Below, piece after piece: positions 43,218-46,992 of a stretch of DNA of 46,992 bases. Source of the DNA: Bacteroidota bacterium (lineage in GTDB: Bacteria; Bacteroidota; Bacteroidia; Bacteroidales; Prolixibacteraceae); assembly GCA_023412195.1 (NCBI GenBank), contig JAEYNZ010000058.1, forward strand, positions 1 to 46,992, in the 5' to 3' direction. The notes beneath the pieces are model-generated. The model ran no database searches, had not been told where the DNA came from, and saw only the letters and a list, made by a program, of their open reading frames with translations. The first letter of the stretch is position 1. Each line of letters begins with the position of its first letter. A program made the translations under genes and the position numbers.

Positions 43218-44441
43218 TTAATTCTCGATTTCCACCTCCTCAAGATGACGGTAAGCACTCAAACCATCGGTAACAACCACATCACCTTCCTGAAGCCCGG
43301 AAAGTATTTCAATATAATCATTTCCTACTATTCCAAGTGTGAATTCTCTTTTTACAGCCTTGCTTCCGTTTAGAACAAAGAGCTTCTGGACATGACTGGT
43401 TTCACAACCTGAAAACTTCTTGAGCCGGAGTGCATCTTCCTTGTAATTGCTGATGATCTGAACATTCACCTGCTGATTGGCTATAAGCTTTGGATGGCTG
43501 CTTTGCTGCAGGTGTACATTAAACTGGATTTTATTGTCCTTCACCATCGGTGTAATGTTTCCTACAGTACCTTCAAGCTGTTCGTCATCAAGGTTTACAA
43601 GAACCCGGTTACCAGTTTTGAGCAGGTGGGCATGCTGCTCATCAAGTGACCCGATTACTTTAAATGAACTCAGATCCGACATCCTGACAAGCACATTGTC
43701 ATTACCTACTTTTTCACCTTCGCGACCGCTAAGCGATAAGATTATTCCTGAAGAAGGTGCCCTGATACTCATACGCTCAATCAGCTTTTCCTTCTCTTCC
43801 ACCTCTTTCTCCTGCATCCTGATCTGCATCAGTAGCCCGGCCTCCTCCGACTCGAGCTGCTTCTGCCTGATGGAATTCCTCTCTACAAGTGTCTGTAAAT
43901 CCTTTTCAGCTAGCGTAATCTCCTGTTTGGTCTGGTCGATGCGAGCAGGAGAAATACCGCCCACTTCAAGGAGCTGTTCCTGGTCGGAAAGCTGCGATTT
44001 TAATGATGCGATTCTAAGCTTCTTCACCTCTTCATTGTATTCAAGGTCAAGTTTTGTACTCTGTGAGTTCAGGCGCGTACGCTCCAGGTTATTTTTCCTA
44101 ACCTCTATCTGGTCCTTGAGCTTTGTTATTTCCTCTTTTACAGTTTCGGTATTGAGCTGCATAATGAGCTGGTCTTTGGAAACCCTGCTGCCTGCCTCAG
44201 CATGTATGCTTTGAATGATGCCTGCCCCGGGACTAAGAATGATCACCTCATTCTCTGAATCAACTACCCCTGTAGCATTTATTGATAATAAAATAAGGCC
44301 GCGGTCAACTGTTACAGTTTCCAGATTACGAGGTTCAGATGAGGATGGATGAAGCCATCCTGAAAAATAGAAAACACCCGCAACAGCAAGTATCGTTAAG
44401 GCAATAATGAGAAAACCCTGAAATATCTTATTCTTTTCCAT
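43218..44441 (-). CDS. HlyD/MacA-family periplasmic adaptor
   Basis: A 407-residue membrane-fusion protein linking an inner-membrane pump to TolC. Seen: N-terminal membrane helix (FLIIALTILAVAGVFYFSGWL), a biotinyl-lipoyl-like half motif (VILSPGAGIIQSIHAEAGSRVSKDQLIMQLN), a long coiled coil of several heptads (residues about 105-215, KEEITKLKDQIEVRKNNLERTR), the second lipoyl half (IRAPSSGIILSLSGREGEKV), and a barrel and membrane-proximal domain (KLIANQQVNVQI, GLQEGDVVVTDGL). It runs straight into tolC with 1 base between, but the matching ABC, RND or MFS pump is not beside it. Confidence 0.9.
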   Translation of the reverse strand: MEKNKIFQGFLIIALTILAVAGVFYFSGWLHPSSSEPRNLETVTVDRGLILLSINATGVVDSENEVIILSPGAGIIQSIHAEAGSRVSKDQLIMQLNTETVKEEITKLKDQIEVRKNNLERTRLNSQSTKLDLEYNEEVKKLRIASLKSQLSDQEQLLEVGGISPARIDQTKQEITLAEKDLQTLVERNSIRQKQLESEEAGLLMQIRMQEKEVEEKEKLIERMSIRAPSSGIILSLSGREGEKVGNDNVLVRMSDLSSFKVIGSLDEQHAHLLKTGNRVLVNLDDEQLEGTVGNITPMVKDNKIQFNVHLQQSSHPKLIANQQVNVQIISNYKEDALRLKKFSGCETSHVQKLFVLNGSKAVKREFTLGIVGNDYIEILSGLQEGDVVVTDGLSAYRHLEEVEIEN

Positions 44442-44470
44442 GGCCTAAAAGTTGGTTAAGGTAAAATGAT

Positions 44471-44495
44471 GGTATACCCGACAAGTCGGTTTACC
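44471..44495. repeat. inverted repeat just downstream of the efflux promoter
   Basis: Two nested arms: CCGAC (44478-44482) with GTCGG (44485-44489) and GGTA (44471-44474) with TACC (44492-44495). It lies between the -7 box at 44501-44508 (minus) and the HlyD start at 44441, about where transcription starts, so it may be an operator; it may instead be a weak terminator of the 44537 gene. Confidence 0.45.
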
Positions 44496-44500
44496 GTGCT

Positions 44501-44508
44501 CAAAAATA
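44501..44508 (-). promoter_or_regulatory. possible -7 box of the HlyD/TolC operon
   Basis: Minus-strand TATTTTTG matches TANNTTTG, about 60 bases before the HlyD ATG. No -33 TTTG was found. Confidence 0.3.
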
Positions 44509-44536
44509 AAAAAACAATTAATATTGGGCTACTTCA

Positions 44537-45244
44537 TTATCTGATTTTTTCCAGATACAGATTTCTTATACTTGACAAATACGTATCATCAATTTTATTA
44601 GAAAAAATACGTACAAACTCTGTCAGTTTTCCATCTTTGAAAAAGGAACCTGATGCAGCATCGTATTCATGTCCATCCCAATTGTATTTTACATCCATTG
44701 AAACTTTCATAAATGCATCCTGCTTCAGGTACTTTGGAATTTCTATATATCCAAAGTCATGATCATATGTCTCTACATAAACCCCTTCACTTAGTTTATC
44801 AAGAATCAGGAATTTCACTATTTTAACTTCAGCTTCCAGTTTTCCCTGCAGCCGTTTGTTCATCAGGAAATAGATTCCCTGATTCATATAGGCACTCTGA
44901 ATTTTTTCCACAAGGTCGATTTCTGGCAAATGCCTCAACCTGATCACATTCAGCATCTGTGAACCGATATGCATATAACCCTTACCCGAATCAAAACTCC
45001 AGTCATTGTACTCTTTTTCAATGTTCTGTGTAGCCCTCAGGATCTCCTCCAGCGGGTACTGCTTGTCAAGCACCAGGTAAATGTAAAACGGTTGCCCGTG
45101 AGTGGGTCCCTCATGATAATACCCGGGAAACTGGTTTAGCGCCTCGAAAACAAGGCTACCGTTTAAAACTCTGTCTTCCACTGAAACAATAGTCACTTTT
45201 TTTGTGAGGTTAGCGAAGACTTCCATGTTTTTATTCTCTTCCAT
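44537..45244 (-). CDS. conserved hypothetical protein
   Basis: A 235-residue protein I cannot name. It has no signal peptide or membrane segment, and reads as mixed alpha/beta with an N-terminal beta-rich part (VTIVSVEDRVLNGSLVFEALNQFPGYYHEGPTHG), a middle helix (EEILRATQNIEKEYNDWSFDS), and a C-terminal beta segment that ends SSIRNLYLEKIR. The HEGPTHGQPFYIYLVLDKQYP segment looks conserved. It is divergent from the YgjP-like gene with only 29 bases between the two starts. A role is not suggested by context. Confidence 0.6.
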   Translation of the reverse strand: MEENKNMEVFANLTKKVTIVSVEDRVLNGSLVFEALNQFPGYYHEGPTHGQPFYIYLVLDKQYPLEEILRATQNIEKEYNDWSFDSGKGYMHIGSQMLNVIRLRHLPEIDLVEKIQSAYMNQGIYFLMNKRLQGKLEAEVKIVKFLILDKLSEGVYVETYDHDFGYIEIPKYLKQDAFMKVSMDVKYNWDGHEYDAASGSFFKDGKLTEFVRIFSNKIDDTYLSSIRNLYLEKIR

Positions 45245-45251
45245 AATATGG

Positions 45252-45259
45252 TATATTTG
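45252..45259 (+). promoter_or_regulatory. possible -7 box of the YgjP-like gene
   Basis: TATATTTG matches TANNTTTG and ends 14 bases before the ATG at 45274, so the leader would be very short. No -33 TTTG was found. Confidence 0.3.
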
Positions 45260-45273
45260 GTCCTAATTTACAA

Positions 45274-45981
45274 ATGAAACGAATGCCAAATAAAGTAGTT
45301 CACTATAAAAGCATCGGACCGGTAACTTTTTTTCGTAACAGACTTTCTAAAAGTATGAAAATTAGTGTAAAGCCCGACAAATCGGTACTTGTTTCCTTTC
45401 CAATGTTTGTTTCACTGAAGGAAGTCACTTCGTTTCTGGCAAAACATGAAGACTGGATCCTGAAGCAGCAGGAAAAAGCAGCTGCCTCCAGAAAGACATA
45501 TCCTCACGGGTCATCAGTTCATACAAAATTGCATGTAATTGAACTTTGCCGCGGTAAGATAGGGGAAATTCTTACTACCGGAAACATAGTAAAAATTTAT
45601 GCTGAAGATTTTAATTCAGAAGCCGGGCATTTATTTCTGGAAGATATAATGAACCAGGTATACCGGAACGAAGCGCGCAAGCTGCTTCCTCCCCGGCTTA
45701 AAGAGCTGGCAGCCACCCACGGATTCAGATATGCAAAAGTCACAATCCGGAATAACCGCCGAAACTGGGGCAGCTGCTCATCACGAAACAACATCAGCCT
45801 GAACCTGCAGATGATGAAGCTTCCCGATGAACTGATTGATTATATCCTGCTCCACGAACTGGTTCATACAGAAATTAAAGATCACAGCGAACGGTTCTGG
45901 AAGCGGCTCGACCAGCTTACTCATAACCGGGCAAAAAAACTGGCGAAAGAAGTAAAGAATTACACAACCTATACTTTATAA
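45274..45981 (+). CDS. YgjP/SprT-like zinc metallopeptidase
   Basis: A 235-residue protein of the YgjP (DUF45, M48-related) group. Seen: an N-terminal beta-rich domain (VTFFRNRLSKSMKISVKPDKSVLVSFP), a middle helical part, and a peptidase part with RNNRRNWGSCSSRNNISLN and the zinc motif HELVH (His194, Glu195, His198) followed by the third ligand region KDHSERFWKRLDQ. Glu195 is the predicted catalytic residue. Substrate is not known. Start 45274 is used; Met5 at 45286 is also possible because the transcription start may lie within a few bases. dgt follows after 65 bases. Confidence 0.85.
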   Translation: MKRMPNKVVHYKSIGPVTFFRNRLSKSMKISVKPDKSVLVSFPMFVSLKEVTSFLAKHEDWILKQQEKAAASRKTYPHGSSVHTKLHVIELCRGKIGEILTTGNIVKIYAEDFNSEAGHLFLEDIMNQVYRNEARKLLPPRLKELAATHGFRYAKVTIRNNRRNWGSCSSRNNISLNLQMMKLPDELIDYILLHELVHTEIKDHSERFWKRLDQLTHNRAKKLAKEVKNYTTYTL

Positions 45982-46046
45982 CCATTCTAAAAACCGCAAC
46001 CCGTTCCTAGATAGCAACTACAAACAACAATTTACAAGCAACAAAC

Positions 46047-46992
46047 ATGAACTGGAATCAACTTCTGACAACAAAACGCCTGGGAATGGAAGACTGGAAA
46101 CCTTCAGAAAAAACTGAAGACCGCACACAATTCCAGCGCGACTACGACCGCATCATTTTCTCTTCTCCATTTCGCAGAATGCAAAATAAAACCCAGGTCT
46201 TCCCCCTGCCTGAGCACATTTTTGTGCACAACAGGCTTACCCACAGCCTTGAGGTAGCCAGTGTAGGCCGTTCCTTGGGAAACCTGCTGGCAGAAAGAGC
46301 CATCATGGAAAATCCAGACAATCCCTTGATCCAGGAAGCTGGCACCATAGTATCAGCTGCCTGTCTGGCGCACGACCTTGGAAACCCTCCATTCGGGCAT
46401 TCAGGTGAATCCGCCATATCAGGATTCTTTCAGAATGGAGCAGGCAGCGAATTTGAAGCCAGCCTCTCACCTGCTGAGTGGAGCGACTTTATCCGTTTTG
46501 ATGGCAATGCAAATGCTTTCCGCCTCCTTACCCACCAGTTCAATGGAAAACGTACAGGTGGTTTTGCCCTTACCTACCCCACGCTGGCCAGCATCGTAAA
46601 GTACCCTTTTGAATCTCCGCTTGCTACCAAACAAAAATTTGGCTTCTTTCAGTCAGAAAAGGAAGACTATCGGAAAATAGCAGCTGAGCTTGGGATACCT
46701 GCCAATGATGGAACCCTGCTTTCCTTCCGACGTTACCCGCTGGTTTACCTTGTAGAAGCTGCCGACGACATCTGCTACCAGATGATGGACCTTGAAGACG
46801 CATACAAACTTGGGATCCTAAGCTATGAAAGGGTACAGGAACTGTACCTGAATTTTTATGATCCCGGATCAGATAAACCTTCCCTTGACAGTATAAATAA
46901 AACTCTGGGCAGGGTAACCGACCGGAATGAACAGATCAGTTTCCTTCGGGCGGGTGTTATAGGCAAACTGATCCATGAAAGCATGAAGGTTT
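46047..46992 (+). CDS. dgt: deoxyguanosinetriphosphate triphosphohydrolase, N-terminal part
   Basis: Dgt removes triphosphate from dGTP and influences dNTP balance. The frame is open to the end of the window: 315 codons are visible and the C-terminus is outside. Seen: QRDYDRIIFSSPFRRMQNKTQVFPLP, the HD metal site with His66 in NRLTHSLEVA and His109-Asp110 in CLAHDLGNPPFGHSGE, and the later EAADDICYQMMDLEDA, in which Asp residues complete the HD-domain metal site. Between the HD motif and the latter there is a 90-residue segment with FDGNANAFRLLTHQ that is typical of the long Dgt form. It begins 65 bases after the YgjP-like gene. Confidence 0.93.
   Translation, partial: MNWNQLLTTKRLGMEDWKPSEKTEDRTQFQRDYDRIIFSSPFRRMQNKTQVFPLPEHIFVHNRLTHSLEVASVGRSLGNLLAERAIMENPDNPLIQEAGTIVSAACLAHDLGNPPFGHSGESAISGFFQNGAGSEFEASLSPAEWSDFIRFDGNANAFRLLTHQFNGKRTGGFALTYPTLASIVKYPFESPLATKQKFGFFQSEKEDYRKIAAELGIPANDGTLLSFRRYPLVYLVEAADDICYQMMDLEDAYKLGILSYERVQELYLNFYDPGSDKPSLDSINKTLGRVTDRNEQISFLRAGVIGKLIHESMKV

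Noticed and set aside
43477..44214. 245-codon plus-strand open frame inside the HlyD gene
   Set aside because: Antisense to the adaptor coiled coil; Ser/Phe-rich translation typical of shadows of Glu/Lys-rich helices.
1..46992. CRISPR arrays, prophage, integrase or intact IS
   Set aside because: No regularly spaced direct repeats or mobile-element proteins were seen in either strand.

Overview
The window is a gene-dense, roughly 40% GC piece of a chromosome from a member of the Bacteroidota (Bacteroidetes), most likely a Bacteroidales/Marinilabiliales-like lineage. The lineage call rests on family content: a type 9 secretion C-terminal domain, DUF5687-type ABC permease, DUF3109, a TonB-dependent-receptor-like barrel with an N-terminal carboxypeptidase-regulatory domain, LptC as a lipoprotein, the PpiD/SurA-like chaperone, and promoter boxes of the Bacteroidota type (TTTG about 20 bases before TANNTTTG). 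No CRISPR array, prophage, integrase or intact transposase is visible. Most of the window is core genome.

Layout. 1-2295: end of nadB, then nadC and coaX (NAD and CoA cofactor synthesis). 2282-8197: an envelope block of an outer-membrane barrel, a TPR protein, LptC and a parvulin-type periplasmic chaperone, closed by a strong terminator. 8198-8774 is a gene-free stretch with a perfect 16-base palindrome. 8775-11957: gpmI, a DUF3109 protein and a small 3D-domain protein. 11970-14435 (minus): a TonB-receptor-like barrel. 14436-14974 is non-coding and holds an inverted repeat and a probable MITE or IS remnant. 14975-15699: a CD225-like and a DUF2752 membrane protein. 15742-21431 (minus): folK, a SpoIID/LytB protein, a GH9-polysaccharide deacetylase fusion and an AmpG-like permease, likely one operon that may process amino-sugar polymers or muropeptides. 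21515-23287: sppA. 23391-26752 (minus): tig-clpP-clpX, the cytosolic chaperone/protease set. 26946-28015 (minus): tRNA-Leu and an OxyR-type regulator. 28268-32619: a lipoprotein, then (minus) ppk1 fused to an ArsC/Spx-like thioredoxin-fold domain, and prfB with its programmed +1 frameshift. 32699-35518 (minus): recX and a two-gene ABC exporter. 35645-37867 (minus): a lamin-tail, T9SS-sorted surface protein. 37950-41022: asd, hflX and tonB. 41275-41348: tRNA-Ala. 41612-44441 (minus): an HlyD/TolC pair without its own inner-membrane pump. 44537-46992: an unknown protein, a YgjP-like zinc metallopeptidase and the start of dgt.

The most unusual items are the PPK1-ArsC/Spx fusion (29055-31457), the folK-SpoIID-GH9/NodB-AmpG gene set, the prfB recoding site that a simple gene call would cut off, and the probable MITE at 14753-14902. 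Function assignments come from reading motifs and family resemblance by eye; no database search was possible.
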